Shown: in pieces, positions 43,959 to 58,900 of the stretch
How the letters are laid out: each line of letters begins with the position of its first letter
How positions within the stretch are numbered: position 1 is the first letter of the stretch
Origin: Tubiluchus corallicola
Taxonomy: Eukaryota; Priapulida; Priapulimorpha; Priapulimorphida; Tubiluchidae
Direction of reading: 5' to 3'
Length of the DNA stretch: 62,000 nt
Assembly (NCBI GenBank): GCA_030141605.1
Contig: JAQGDQ010000033.1
Location: 1 to 62,000, forward strand
Translations under genes and position numbers: made by a program
The notes under the pieces: generated by a model
Databases searched by the model: none
The model's input: only the letters and a program-made list of their open reading frames with translations
What the model was told of the DNA's origin: nothing

Positions 43959-46900
43959 CAGGTGCGGCAAATGGCAGCTCTATTGTTACGTCGCTACATT
44001 ATCAACTCCTTTGATGATTTCTATCCTAAACTTGGTGTTGATATACAGACAGCAATGAAACAGGAACTCATTTTAGCCGTACAAGAGGAGGCAAATCTTG
44101 TTGTGCGACGCAAAGTTTGTGACGTTGTAGCAGAACTAGCCCGAAGCTTTTTAGGTATGTTTTATCAGTGATGTGAATATTGAATGCTGGTTCTTTGGCT
44201 CCATAATAAGAATGACTTATTAGCACAGGCGTTATCTTTAGGAAACCAATCCTGTATTAAGTTACTAAACTATAGTTTCTTGAATAAGGATAGCAGACTA
44301 AGTGACTTTATAGTCTTTTCGCTATCCTTTCTCTAGTTCTAGATCTATCTATACATTTTAACCATTTTTCAAAATTTATTAGAGATTCTTTTATTAATCG
44401 TGTTTTATTGTAACACTATAAAGAGATAAATAAATTGAAATTGAAACGTGAGTTTGACTCTGATGCAGAAGTAGAATTCTAACACCAAAGATAATACTAA
44501 AATTATTGCAAAGTTGTTAGTTTATTTTTTTTTTACAAAATTCTGCACAGATTAGTCTGATTTTCAGATGAAGATGGCACTAACCATTGGCCAGAAGTCC
44601 TAAAGCTGTTATTTGACTTGGTCAGTAATCAAAATCCTGCTATGAGAGAGTCTGCTTTGCTTATTCTTAGGTATTATTAGCTACATGCTTATTTTACTTA
44701 GATTTCGTGCATTCTAGTAACTACGTCATCATGGCTTTTAGATACACACCTTTCTAAAGTATTAATACATGAGTGGGTAAACCCCAACTAGAGATTATTA
44801 TGTAAGAAGTTAAAAAGTTACTTACTGCAAAATTAAGCACCTTCCACATAGGTGTTCTGTCGATCAGTTCAGAGTGCTTTTTTAAAGTTGAGCTCATTTT
44901 TAAAAAAAATGTAATTTAAACTTTTACTGATTTTTACTGGCTTCATGTCATGTGTAGTTGGTGTTGCTGTAGTGACCCAATGGGGAAAAGAGGCCTGAAG
45001 GTGGCTGTAAAAATGGCCGCAAACATGTCCTCTTTTTTGCCTGCCAGGCCAGTAGTTCTGGTACATGCTATGTCTCCTAAGAACAACGTCTACTGGGTAT
45101 GCCTTCTAAGAATGAAATAATCTGATGATCAGAAGATCAACCTACTCCTTTATTTTTTTTAAAGTTCCTATGGCTAAAAATTTTATCTAGCAAGCTTATA
45201 TTATTTTCTGAGATGTCACTCTATATGATTTTAAGTTTTTTGGTCATTTTTGGAATTTTCCAGTTCAAATATTTGATTTGATGCTTTTCTTATTTAGTGT
45301 TACACCTGGCATATTTGGCAATCAGCAAGCTCATTATCTTGATGTGATACGTCAGATGCTGCAGCAGTGCTTGAAGGATACAGACAACCCTCAGGTAAAT
45401 TATTATGCTCAGATTGAATTTGGCCTGATACTTTTGTCTCTGGTAGGTGCAGTTAGATTAAGAAAATTTTAGTTTTTATTTACCTAGTTTTACCTTTTCA
45501 TTTACCTTTATTACACATTTGATTTCTGTCTTGAAATTTGTACCATTTTGTTTTCAAATTATATTTTTTAAACTAACAGTTTTTTGGCACATCCTCACAA
45601 TCTTTTATATTACATTTTCATCATTAGGTTCGACTGAGTGCAGTGAAGGCAACAACTTCATTCCTTCTAGCACATGAAAAAGAGCTTAACATACAGAGAC
45701 ACTTTGTAGACTGCCTACCAGGTTTAATTGAAGTGAGTATAAAATTTGCATTATCTTTGTAAAGTGATGCTTTATGATTGTAGTGAAGGAAAAGTTAGAA
45801 TACTCAAGGAAGCTATAATTAATGCAAAAGTAATATTCTTATGTCAGATAAAGTTGCTACATTAAGCAAGCAAAATAATTGATCTCTATTAGTTAATTGG
45901 AAACCTAATGACATGATTTGAAACAGTAGCTGCTGAAAAAACTTTTCCATTTTCAGTTTTGCTAATATGATTACTGATTACTGATGCACTTTATTTAAAT
46001 TAACATTTCATTTATTTGCCAGTCATTGGTTTGGTGCTGGGGAACAGAATATTGGTGCGTCAGTATGAAACATTTTACTTCAGTTTTATTCGTCCTAGGC
46101 AAATCCTGCGGGTGCTTGTTTTTAATTTGTTTAACAAAGAGCCAACGTAATTTTATTTTTAGCCCAGTTCACTTTGCAAATTTACAAATAGACTCTGGCT
46201 AAGATATTGCAATTCATGTTTGTTAAATTAAGCAGCACCAGACATGGATGGATGGTTAATTTGATACTGCTCCAGGAAAATAGCTTAGGCAGTTTCATGT
46301 AACCTTTAACCTCTGGCTGGATATTTCAGTGAGAGAACATGTGATTGTCCTTGTAAGACACCTCTGTTTGTACAGCGTCTCAGTGCAAAGATTATTCTAG
46401 ACTAATACACTAGACTCATTATTTTCATACTTTGCTACACAACATAAATAGGTCTTTCTTTGAGTGTTGAATAGTATGTGCATCATCTGTTGCGCCCTGG
46501 TCTGCATAAAAATAGATAAGCCCTACTTTTTTATGTATGCATGTATAATTTGGGTTGTGGACAATGCTTATACTAAGACATTGTGATTTGACTTTTTGGT
46601 AAGTTTTGGATAACTTACCCAGCCTAGTTCAGATTTATTTTGGAGCCATTTTTTGGCAAGTTTTATCCACATTATGCAAATTTTTGCAGGGAGTTGCTTA
46701 CACTGTGGAAAAGCAGGAAGATGATGCGGCATTAAAGTGTCTTATAGATCTGGCCGAATCCTGCCCAAAATTCTTACGAACACAGCTTGAAATAGTTATA
46801 CAGTTGTGTATAAAAATTCTTAGCAATACAGATTTAAGTGAACAGTGGCGTCATCTAGCATTGGAAGTGATAGTTACACTGTCTGAAACAGCACCAGCCA

Positions 46901-49900
46901 TGTTACGCAAACACGGAAAGTTTGTTCCTGGTTTAGTGCAGTTAGTTCTTTCCCTAATGGTGGACTTAGAAGATGAAGAAGAGTGGTCAATCTCAGACGA
47001 GATCTTAGATGAAGATAATGATAGTAACCCTGTCGCTGGTGAGAGTGCTTTAGACCGGCTAGCGTGTGGTCTTGGTGGCAAGACTGTATTGCCACATGTG
47101 ATTGCTGCAATTCCGCAGATGTTGCAGAACCCTGACTGGAAGGTTAGACATGCTGCTTTAATGGCCATCTCAGCAGTTGGTGAAGGCTGCCACAAGCAGA
47201 TGGAGTCATTATTACCGAATATTGTTGAGGGTGTTTTGCCATTCTTGCAAGATTCTGTAAGTTGCCTGTGTTTGAAGTTCTTTATAAATGCTAGTAGAAC
47301 AAACATGATAAATAACACAAACTACCATTTTCTTATTAACTTATTTCGGTGATTATTATTAAATAAAAGAGTATCTAAATGCAGACCGGTTTGTTTACAT
47401 TCACTATTCTTTAAATATTTTTTTCTGGCAAACATCATTTACTAAAATGTGCTTGTAATGGGATAGAAAAAAAAAATATGTATACGTGTGTGCGTGTGCG
47501 TGCGTGCTTGTGTATTATAATATAAAATAAGGCAGGTTCAAATGATGAGTGACAATAACAAGATTCTCAAACCATTCAACAATTATAACACAATTATAAA
47601 AATACAGGCTAATAACAATAAAAAAGACTTGTACATCATGTTAAACTAGTACAGAAAAAAGGAGTTGTGTACAGTAGAAGGCATTTATTTATGTATTATA
47701 TATACTTGTATTATATGTTACTTGAGTCTTATCTTAAGAGTTTTCATTTGTTTGTCAGCATCCAAGGGTACGATATGCAGCCTGCAATGCAATTGGACAG
47801 ATGTCAACAGATTTTGCTCCTGTATTTGAAAAGAAGTTTCATGACAAGGTACTAACTTTATTTCCGTGATATTTTTCTCTACAGGCTTTATTTTAAACTT
47901 TGAATGCAGTGTCTAATTTTGCTACAAATCTGTCATTTATTGTAAAAGAGTGTTGTGTAGTTTTTTTTCTAAGACATAGTTTTTATGCTTTATAGTTGTG
48001 CAATGCTATCTAATTGCTATCTATATTTTATTAATCAACACTTGACGTTTGAGCATTTCTGCCTGTCTTTTTAAACAGGCGTTGCTCTTCTACTAAATGT
48101 GGTGTTGCTGATTGTATTCGGTATTATAAGAGCAATATCTGTACGTGCTGTTTCAGATTATTCCAGGCTTACTGATGGTAATGGATGATCATGCTAATCC
48201 AAGAGTTCAAGCACACGCTGGCGCTGCATTAGTCAACTTCGCAGAGGATTGCCCAAAAACAATACTTGCCACTTATTTAGACACGATCATGTGTAAATTG
48301 GAATTTATTCTGAGCACAAAGTTTAAAGAGGTACACAAATGCAAGTAGAATAAGACACTGATTACTTAAGTGGTATAACTATTTTTCCTACTGCGAAAAA
48401 TTATTTGTATTTCTAGTTTTATGTGATAATGAATCACTTTATGTTTTCCATAGCTTGTTGAGAAAGGCACAAAATTGGTATTAGAACAAGTAGTGACCAC
48501 CATTGCTGCAGTAGCCGACACATCCGAAGAAAAATTTGTAGTGTACTATGACAGGTAGTTTGGATTATACCATAAAATTTTAATTTGATAATTCTTCAAG
48601 TTGAAAAAATACATGTTTAAAATTTTTACCATCAGAAATATTTAACAATCCACTAATCACTTTGACGCATCTTCTGATGAAATTTTTCGAAGAATGAGCA
48701 GGCATCTAGTTTGTTGGATAAACATATAGTTGCCATTCGTATGTGTTAACTAACTGAATTGACCTCACTATATGTTAAATTATAGTTGTAGCATGCCATT
48801 GTAATTCAGTGTTTCTTTGTTCTTAGGGTTATGCCAGCCCTCAAGTACATTGTTCAGCATGCTATAACTCCCGACCTGCGGATGCTACGTGGCAAGACTA
48901 TAGAATGTGTCAGTTTGATTGGACTGGCTGTTGGGCGTGATAAATTCATGCAAGATGCAAGTGATGTGATGCAGCTGCTACTAAAAACACAAACAGAAGA
49001 GGCAGATTTACCAGAAGATGATCCACAGGTGCTATAAAGCATAAAATTTTTAATATATTTTGAGGTAACATAATGCAGTGAATCGCAGTACACATTTGTC
49101 AATACAGAATAGCTGCACAATCTTGAATGTTACTGTGTCTAATATTTACCCTTAGTAAGTTACAAAATTTCTTCAGACATTTACTTTCAATTGCGGCATT
49201 AACTTACACTCATATCTCGGTCGACAAAAGCGGGGGGTGACTTCGGTCCGAATTTACCGATTGTTCCTAATACAGTAGGTGCTGTGTATTAGACTCACGG
49301 AAATGTAGAATCATTCGCCTAATTGTCTCAAAAACGTCTAGTACGGGCCGCTCCTGTGCAAAAGTATATAAAAACTTTCGACAATTGACTCAAGTAACTC
49401 TGCATAATTGACTCTATATTTTTTCTGCACATGCATAAATAAGATATTTTTGTGTGACCAATGAGCTTTTACTATTTTCATGTCATCTTACTTTGCTTTT
49501 TTACACTATAATATATGTAAAAACAATCACGTTAAGTTCAGTGTCATTACACACTGCTTGGTTACACTGATGTAATGATGTAAACAAATGACGGCCTGCC
49601 AACTAGCGGTTAGCTCCCAAAAACAAAGGGCCGTGTCCATAGTATGCGGGACGTTTTAGCAGTTTTGATTTTGACCGATTCTTCTGATATCCATAAAAGT
49701 GAGGTCCGGCAAACTGAGATGTGAGTGTATTATTATGAGTAGTAAAATTCCTTTGTTAATGATTGTATAATTTGCTATCTCATGGTGTATTTCCCAATTT
49801 AACTTGTCTTGCTTTTCATACAAAATTAGATATTTATAGATTAAGGCTTCATCAGAAATCCTTAAAAGATTGCCTAATATGAGTATTGCACGCAAAGTAT

Positions 49901-52900
49901 AGCACGCACCAATGTGATGATCGAATGACGGATTTGCTGAAAATTTGACTGACCATGTAATTCTCAGCAGGAAATGGCAGCAATGATTGTTTGATATTTG
50001 CATTTTCCTTGGAGCCGACATGGCTTCCAGTCACTATCTTGAGGTTGGAACCATGTAGATCAAGCTTTCAACACTCTAGCAGAGCAGATGGGCATATCGA
50101 GAAGCTGCCAATGCTGAAGTGTAGCAAGCAGAATACAAAATAGCCAAAGTATTAACCAGAGATTTCAAGTCAACGTCAGTTCCCATCAGGGACAAAGATG
50201 GAGTTAATGCTGACAACAGAGTATGAAAGAAATGAGCGTTGGTATCAATACTTCAGTGAGGTACTCAGCAGGCCAGATTTAGATGGAGCAGATGTTGTGG
50301 AACAAGATACTTTGTAGTGGAACAAAATGTGAAAATTGAGAATGGAATGACGGACTGGTTTGAAATTACAACCAGTGTGAGACAAGAATGTCCCTTTGGA
50401 TCTTTCTGTTTTTTATTGGTCATAGATTGATGAGAGAACAAAACTTGTCCAGTAGCTCCCAGTATTCGATGAACAGTTGAAAACAAACATCTTCGGGACT
50501 TTGTCTTTTTGGATGATATAACGCTATTGAGTGAGACAGGACAGTACTTCTGGAGCTTAGTAGGCTTACAGATCAATGTGAAGAAAACAAGTGATGGTAA
50601 CCACACATTCAACACTTGGAGTACATAACCCAATTCTTCACCTTGGAAAATGTAGGAAAGTTCACATACCTGGGTGTGACCACTGCTAACCTTTGGGCAG
50701 AATTAAAAAAGAAATTAGGAAAGGGATATGGTACTTTCAACAAATTACAGAAACTACGGTTAAACAGACATCTTAGTATCAAAACAACATTGCATATATG
50801 CTTTGAATAGCAGTGTAATCTCGGTTGTGTTGCAAATGCTGGGACATGTCCACAAGATGGAGAACCAAGACTTACAAAGCAAAGTCTCCCGTGGACACTA
50901 GTGGGTGGCCTCAGAAAGCTTGGAAGACCATTGACAACATGGAGGATGAATGAAGAATTTGCAATCATGTTGGAATGACATTCAGGGGTAGCCCTCATTT
51001 GGCAATAAATCGAAACAAGTGGTGACACAATGTCAGTTACGATTGCCTTGAGATATACAACAATGAGACACGTAGTACTAAGATTTGTTTTTAAGTTTAC
51101 AGTTGCCTATGGATCTCGATTAACAGCATTATATAATACTTTTCTCAGTGTTCTGATGGAATAATTGTAAGTAACTGGAATTTATTCGTGCGCATAGCAT
51201 TTTTGTGGACCATGTATTTTATTATTTTTGCAGATATCATATATGATCTCAGCTTGGGCTAGGATGTGCAAGATTCTTGGCAAAGATTTTGAACAGTATC
51301 TTCCAGTGGTGATGGGACCGGTTATGCATGCCGCATCACTAAAGCCTGAAGTTGCACTTCTTGACAGTAAGCAAAATTTTTTTTCATAAACAGTGAGACT
51401 TGTGATGCATAGAGTGTACTTTTCACTATCCATGCTAATCTCATGAATAAACCAAAAGTACAGATAATCCAAATATAAAATTGACTTTTGCATTGCCAGA
51501 TTCCAGCAGAAATATAATGTTCAGTCATTTGAGGCAAATAATTTCTATAGCTTTCTATGTTATTTTGGCAGTGTTTTTTTAAATTGCTTACTAAGAAATG
51601 ACAAAAAATCACATATTTTTTGCCTTGTATTGTATTTGTAAAGTGTGTCACATAGTCTTTCACTTTTTTCTGACGTTATTTTATAAGTATCGAGAATTCA
51701 ACATTCTATTCACATTGATAAAATTTGGCTTAGTTTGATAATGTATCTAATATGGCAACAGTTGGTATTTACAGTTACAGGCACCCATGTTACTTTTTTC
51801 TAAATAACTGTAAGCCTGCTCACTGGTTCAGAGTGTCTTAAAAATTTCAGTCGATTTATAGTTACTTCTTATTGTTATTTTACCTGTGCATTGCTAGAAT
51901 TATTTTCTTCCAGGTGAAGATGTTAAAGCTATGGAAGATGATGATACATGGCAGTTTGTTACTCTCGGTGATCAACAAAATTTCGGTATTCGTACTGCAG
52001 GATTGGAAGAAAAGGCAACTGCATGTCAAATGCTTGTCTGTTATGCTAGGTAAATTATTTTTGATCTCCAGTACACAATATTTTTCTGAAATGAACTAAT
52101 GCTAATCAATTTATTTAACATAGTGTCAAAAACGAAATGTTTTAATAGCTTACTTGCACCAGCTCCAATTGTTAATTTGTCCTATCAAAAAGTAGTGTCC
52201 TATTCAAAGCCTATGCATTTCAGTATTTTCTGCATTAATGTTAAGTCACATCCTATGTACCTGTGCAAGTTATTTAGATTAAAATAATTCGGTAATTCGG
52301 GTATAAAGTATGAGGTGGATTAATAATAAAAAACAGTGTTACAATAACTTAAAATGGAATCACCAAATCATATACATAAAGTGGGTGTGCATTTTACAGA
52401 TGTCCAAAATATTTTAGCATTCGTCTTTATCTGAAATTTACATGTGGCTTATATTTTTGCTTTTACTGTTATTTCACTTACAGTAAGAGAAAAAGTCAAA
52501 GTAAACAAACTTGTCTTAATGGTTTATCTAACGAAGTTCTTTGTGTGTATTTTTATAGGACAATCACTAATTTTTAATTTTTTCTTATTTCACAGGGAAT
52601 TGAAAGCTGGATTTGCTGAATACACTGAACAAGTAGTAAAGCTTATGGTCCCACTCTTAAAATTTTATTTCCATGATGATATCCTTTTTCAATATTTGTT
52701 ATCGTATCAACTTACGTTTGTCATAAATACATATTAATGTCATCTTGTATGTAATGTAGTGCTGGTACTCCAAAAAGAAAAGGAAAACATTGCGACTTCA
52801 AAAACACCTAAATGCACTGTGTCTTTTATTTGATATGATGCAAGTGAATCAACGAGTCATTTATGTAGTGGATGTGGAGCTTGTGGAAATAGGATTTTTC

Positions 52901-55900
52901 AATGTGCAGTAGAATTCTCTATTCTGTTAAATGTATTAATTAACTCCTTAATCATTGGCTACGTGTCAGAGTTGCTGCTACGGAGAGCCTGCCATTTTTG
53001 CTAGAATGTGCGCAGATCAAGGGTCCTGGCTATTTGCAGCAAATGTGGGACTACATTTGCCCTGAGTTGTTAAAAGCTGTCGACACAGAACCGGGAAACG
53101 ATGTGCTAACAGAACATATGCATGCTTTTGCAAAGGTTCATATTGACACTTATTTTTCTTTATTTTATCTAAATTCAGAGACTAACTATCTAGATGCAAA
53201 ATGTTTAACCAAGCAAATAGACATGCTAAAATCTCATTCTATTAGTTTTTGAAATATCAATGATTGTCGTTAATCAGTTTTGAAATGCATAGAAAAATTC
53301 TGAACACTTGTATTTGTGTTGGTGTGTATTGTTGTTTTATTAGCTATGGTACTTTGTAGAAGTTGCATCATGATCTCCGCATGCCTTTGCTGCGGGCAAA
53401 AAGTAAAGCAATATCACCCTTTGTCAGCTACTGAGTTGATCATTTATTATTAGCTGGTTAAACCACTTTTGTTAGTTAAGTTATTCTGCTAACACTAAAG
53501 AAAAGGCCAGTTTTTGTTTAACATTCCAAAAATAGTTATCAACTTCGCTGCCAGGTTGGTAGTGCCCTGGAGGAGTTGTTTAAGCTGAGCCAATAAACTC
53601 AGGTGAATGTAGAACCTTGGACGTTGTGGTGCTACAAAGATTGCCCATCTTTAAATAATCTGCATTTAGTAAACTAGCATTACTTACTTTTGCCACTTCT
53701 TTCAAAAACTTGCTACTTCTTTTATGATTCTTGCTTATAAAGGTATTCTAATATCAACCGAAAATTGCTGTGATATACTTTGCCAGGACTCTTCATGAAA
53801 AACTGTTTTTCTCTTATTGCAGTGTATAGAAGTACTTGGTAAAGGATGCCTAACAACAGAACGCATGACTGAGCTAATTCGTATACTAGAAAAAATTCTC
53901 AAAGAGCATTTTGAACGAGCAGAAAGCAGGCAACGTAAGCATAGGAGTTTGATTTCATGCATTTTTTTTATGTACGTTCTTACGTTGATGGTCGTAGCCA
54001 GGCTGCTACCGCTGTTATCAATGATAATCCTCTAAAATGAGTTACTGACCTGGGAGAGAGGTATCTTTGTCATGTTTGGCTGGCTGTACACTTTTATAAA
54101 GATTAAAAGCCTAAGGCAGTATGACATGTGAAACTGCCTAGAAGTGACTTTACTGGGGATCAACCATCCATCCAGACACAACTTTGCGGAACTTTACAAA
54201 ACACACTCCATGACTACATGATCTCTCATCCAAAACTGAGTACAGTATGTATTGACGTTTTCTTTCTAGAAGCTAGTTAGATATGACATCAAAAAATAAA
54301 GAATCATGGAAAACTGATGGTTTTAATGCTCAATTAACAATCAAGTAAAATAAAAAGATTCTCATACAGAATTTCTAAGCTATTTGACATTGACTCTGCT
54401 TTGGTTTTGATTAATTCTGCTGTGCCTAAATATTTGTCATACTCTAAGACATGTCACCTTAACTTTTTATTTTGCTTTTGTTATTACATTACAGAAAAGA
54501 GGAAGGAAGAGGATTATGATGAAGAAGTTGAAGAAGCACTTGTTGATGAGGATGATGAAGATATATTTATATTAAGCAAAGTTTCCGACATCGTTCATTC
54601 TTTATTTGGCACGCATAAAACCGAATTTTTTCCTTGGTTTGAACAGCTGCTGCCATATTGCGTTAAGCTATTGGTATGCTTATTTTTTATTTACCACTTG
54701 ATTATATCTAAACGTTGTGAAGTACTTCAGTTCTAAAAGAATGTTTGCTGCATTTGAGTTGATTCCTGAGCACACCAGTCATTCTATCATTCTACATTTT
54801 ATACACAAAGATTCTAATTATTAATTATTCATTTAAGTGCAAAGAAAACTGATCAGTGATTCTGTATTGTGTTAAATGTCCAGTGTCCACCCATAAGTAA
54901 AATGCTTGCTCATTGACAATACATTGTTTTTGAAGAAATAGTCTGAATACAGTTAATCATATAAACATATGAAAACAATACTAAATCTGGAAAAGTTTGC
55001 AACTCCACTAGGCCTTGAATCCAGTGTTTCTGCTATGCTAATCATTACACCACAAATGTACGCTAATCTTCAAATTTACTATGTAGCTCTATAAGAGATC
55101 TTTTTCTAAGATACCTCTTAGTTTTTTATCTTAGAAGATTGGCCTTAATAGTGAGCTAAGGCCCTCGTCTCACCACAATTATTCATGTCAAGTAAGTGCT
55201 TCCATTGAGTGTTAGATTTTGGCATAAAGCATGCCAAATTGTATAAAAAAAAGTGGTGAATAAACAGTATGTTTATTTTTCAGTGCTATTGTATTGCAAT
55301 TGTTTGGCATTTATGGCAGTTTGTTTAAATTCTTAAATGGGAGGATTTAGTGCATGTATTTCAATAGATTAGCTTTAATTTTTCACTTATTGATACTTTT
55401 TTGCTGTTTTTATACTTGTATTACAACCCAGTAATCTTGTTTTTTAGTATTGGACAGCTAAAACTTTTTTGTGGCTATGCTGCATTATTATCTGCAACTT
55501 TTTCTAAGTTATCCTCTTATCCACAGTTTTGTTTTTGCAGAGTCCAGAAAGACCGTGGCCAGATCATCAATGGGCACTCTGTATATTTGATGATGCTATA
55601 GAACATGGTGGACCTGTATGTGCAATTTCACTTCAAAAGTATTTGTTCTTTGTTTTTTCTGCTTTAAAAGTAACCCAAAATATTTTATGTAACTTTGCAT
55701 AATGTGTTTTTCTAGGCTGTGATAAAATACCAGGATTACTTCCTGCAACCACTATTGCAATTTATAGTCGACAGCCATGCTGAAGTAAGGCAGGCAGCAG
55801 CATACGGTGCAGGTGTACTTGGACAATATGGTGGACCTGATTTCTCACAGGCATGTGCTGGTAAGATATGTCACTAATGTATATGTTTAATTTTGCTCTC

Positions 55901-58900
55901 AGGTTTTCTTCTTCATTCACACTCCTGCTGCTACTTGGTATTCAGTTTGTCAATCGATGTATTTGATATTTGAGGTTTTTACACAAAACATATAATATAG
56001 ACTTGGCTTTTCAGAGGCTATTCCGCTACTAATACAAGTATGCAATGCACCTAACTGTAAAGCACCAGAGAACATTAATCCTACCGAGAATGCAATATCG
56101 GCAGTAACAAAGATTTGCAAGTATAATGGTTCTCGATTTAATGTTGATGAAGTCCTAGCACATTGGATAAAGTGGCTTCCTGTGTGGGAGGATGAAGATG
56201 AAGCACCTTATGTATACAGCTATCTGTGTGATCTTATTGAAAGGTGTGTAACTGGTGATAACTAATTCAGTTGTTTGAACTGAGTTACTAAAACATTAAT
56301 TTGTAGATTAGCAGCACTGTAAATTTCTTTATAATGCTAAGCATTTTTATAAAAGTCGGCTTTGTTTGCCATTTAATGGCTTTAGAGGCAGTTCCCACAA
56401 GTGACATTTTATTATTGTTATAATCAGCGTGCAAGTCAAAACTTGTAAAAATAATGATTACTGTGATGATTAATGCTTTCGTTGCTTTCGTTTTTAGTCT
56501 TTTGAAAATTAATTTATTTGTTTATTACTGTCATTTCACCAAGTTTTTCCACTCTATGATTTACTTTGTGCAACTGGAGCCTCAAGTTTGTGCTTTTGAT
56601 GAATTTACTTTGTACATGTTGAGAATCATTGTTGTTTTTTATCATTTATTATTTTATTTGTTAAAATTTCCTCTTAAATAATCTCAATTTCCTTATGTAA
56701 ACTACCAAAAAAAGGTTATAGGTACCAGAAATTTTTTTTGTGTAAGCTGAACTTCATCAAGTATGTTGTATTTGACCTTTAAAAGCCATTCTTTAGCTGA
56801 CACTCAATAACGTGACAATGAGACATTGACAATGGTCAAATGAAGGCTATGATGTAGTCAAACCCTCGCACACATGATTCATTAGAAATTAACTATTTAA
56901 CGTATAGTTCACTATTACAAAATTGTTACACTGTGACTAGTATATGCCAGTATTACTAAATAGAATAGAATTTATCATTTTAAAGGTCCCACTATGTTAA
57001 TAACTCCCTAATTTTTTTAACAGCTGCCAGTCTAATAGACTTCAGCTTTTGATTAATAGACACCCACTTTTTGTTTATTTCCCTAAATGGTGTATTGATT
57101 TTGGAGAAACTTTTTAGGTTGGCTTGGACTTTTGCTAATTGTATATTTTCCTTTTGTAGTAACCACTCCGTGATATTAGGCACAAACAACGAAAACATAG
57201 CACACATAATAGGCATAATAGCAGAAACTCTCAGGCATGAGGCTTTAGATAAGGAATCCGAAGTTTTACAACGTATGCTGAACATCATCAGGCATATACA
57301 GGTACTTAATGCATTGTGCGCAATTCCATCATTTTGATGATAATCTTGGCTAAATTATGTGATATTGCTGATAACTAGAAATCTGTACGTGAGTTCCAGT
57401 CATTACAGTTTGTTATGTCATTTCAAAAAGGGATAGAAGTTGCAGAAGCCACTTTTTCTAGTGAGTAACCAAAAAATGCTGCACAGTTTGATGAAAAATG
57501 CATCTTCTTATGTATGCAGAGATATTCAATATATACACAAAGCACAAAAGGTTCACTAACTTAATGCTGCCAATTTTATCGGCTTTTATGTTGACGTGTC
57601 ACTTATATTAAAATATATAGTACTTAAACATGTTTATACTGCTAACATGTTCTAAGACTTTATAGTTTTTGATTGTTGACCACACTGTTGTATAAATGTT
57701 AGTAAACTGCTAATGACTGTGTGCTGAGCTTTTGTGAGTGATATCCTGTTGTATCAGCTTTGCCTGAACATTTATACTGTGCACTGTGAATTCATGAAGG
57801 CACACTAACAAAACTTCTGCAGTTCATTCAGTAATTCTGCTAATTTAGCTGCCTAAATCTTTGTGTTCCAATTGTGCTTATGTAAAAATTAGTCGTCTGA
57901 TCAATTTGCAATATTTTTATTTAAAGTGCTTACATAGCTTTGATCCACAAAATCATACCTCAAAATGCATAAGCACCGTACAATGTATACATAATCAAAT
58001 TTCAGATTGTTTGTAGACTTTCAGATAAATATTCAATTCTGCGAACACATAGTAAATGCCAACTGTGTTACTTAGTTTATGTAGTTCACTTTAACTTTGT
58101 TAAGATAATTAATATGTTGTTTTGTCAGGGTCAGTTCCAGTTACTATGAAAGGTATTTTTCATTACATAATGGGCAACGAGATCCATAGAAATGCAGGAA
58201 ATAGTATTAATAATCAAACACTAACATTTTGGATTGTTTATAGTACTTGTAAATGTATGTAATTGCGGCTGCAGCTGCAAAAAGACTTGCTAAATGACCT
58301 GGTCAGATAGGTGTTTATGATGCACTGTAATAACCAAATGACATTATTTTTGTTCAGAATGTATGCTCACTTGAACAGTGCTTAAAATGTATTTGTTTTG
58401 GTAAGGGGTTTCATGGCGAACAGAGCAAGAAACAGCTAAGAGGTCTGGGAGACTGAAGGAGCTTTGTAAACTCCCCAGTGGGGTCCGAGTCTTACGTTGA
58501 GGGAAAAACCAATATTACTCGATTTTAGGCATTTGAGGCCTTTAATGGTTGAAAGGTCAATTCAGTAAGCAGCCGGTTACATTACCCGGTATAAGTCTTG
58601 GCTTATTCAAACCGTTTAACTTCGAGGAATCACTGAGTAAGCGAAGTACAGCAAGGGTGCACTAGCTCCAATTTACATGTTGAAACATCTAAGCAAAATA
58701 AGTTACAGCAAAGTAAAAGGAGACTCATTATTCTTGTGTCCAACTTTTCAAGAAATGTTTTTCTTTTTTCCTGTAAAGTTGCAAGAAAAATAAGTTGCAG
58801 CATGTTATCACGAAAACATAATTTAATTTTGCTGACTGAAAGATGGAAATTGCAATATACACATGTTACTGATAGGCCTATAGCTAATTAAATGGGAAGA

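Noticed and set aside
52596-52737. Importin-5 exon 14 reading through to a stop at 52737
   Set aside because: The read-through departs from the importin-5 sequence after H-D-D, while the AT-AC splice restores the conserved H-D-G-V-R junction.
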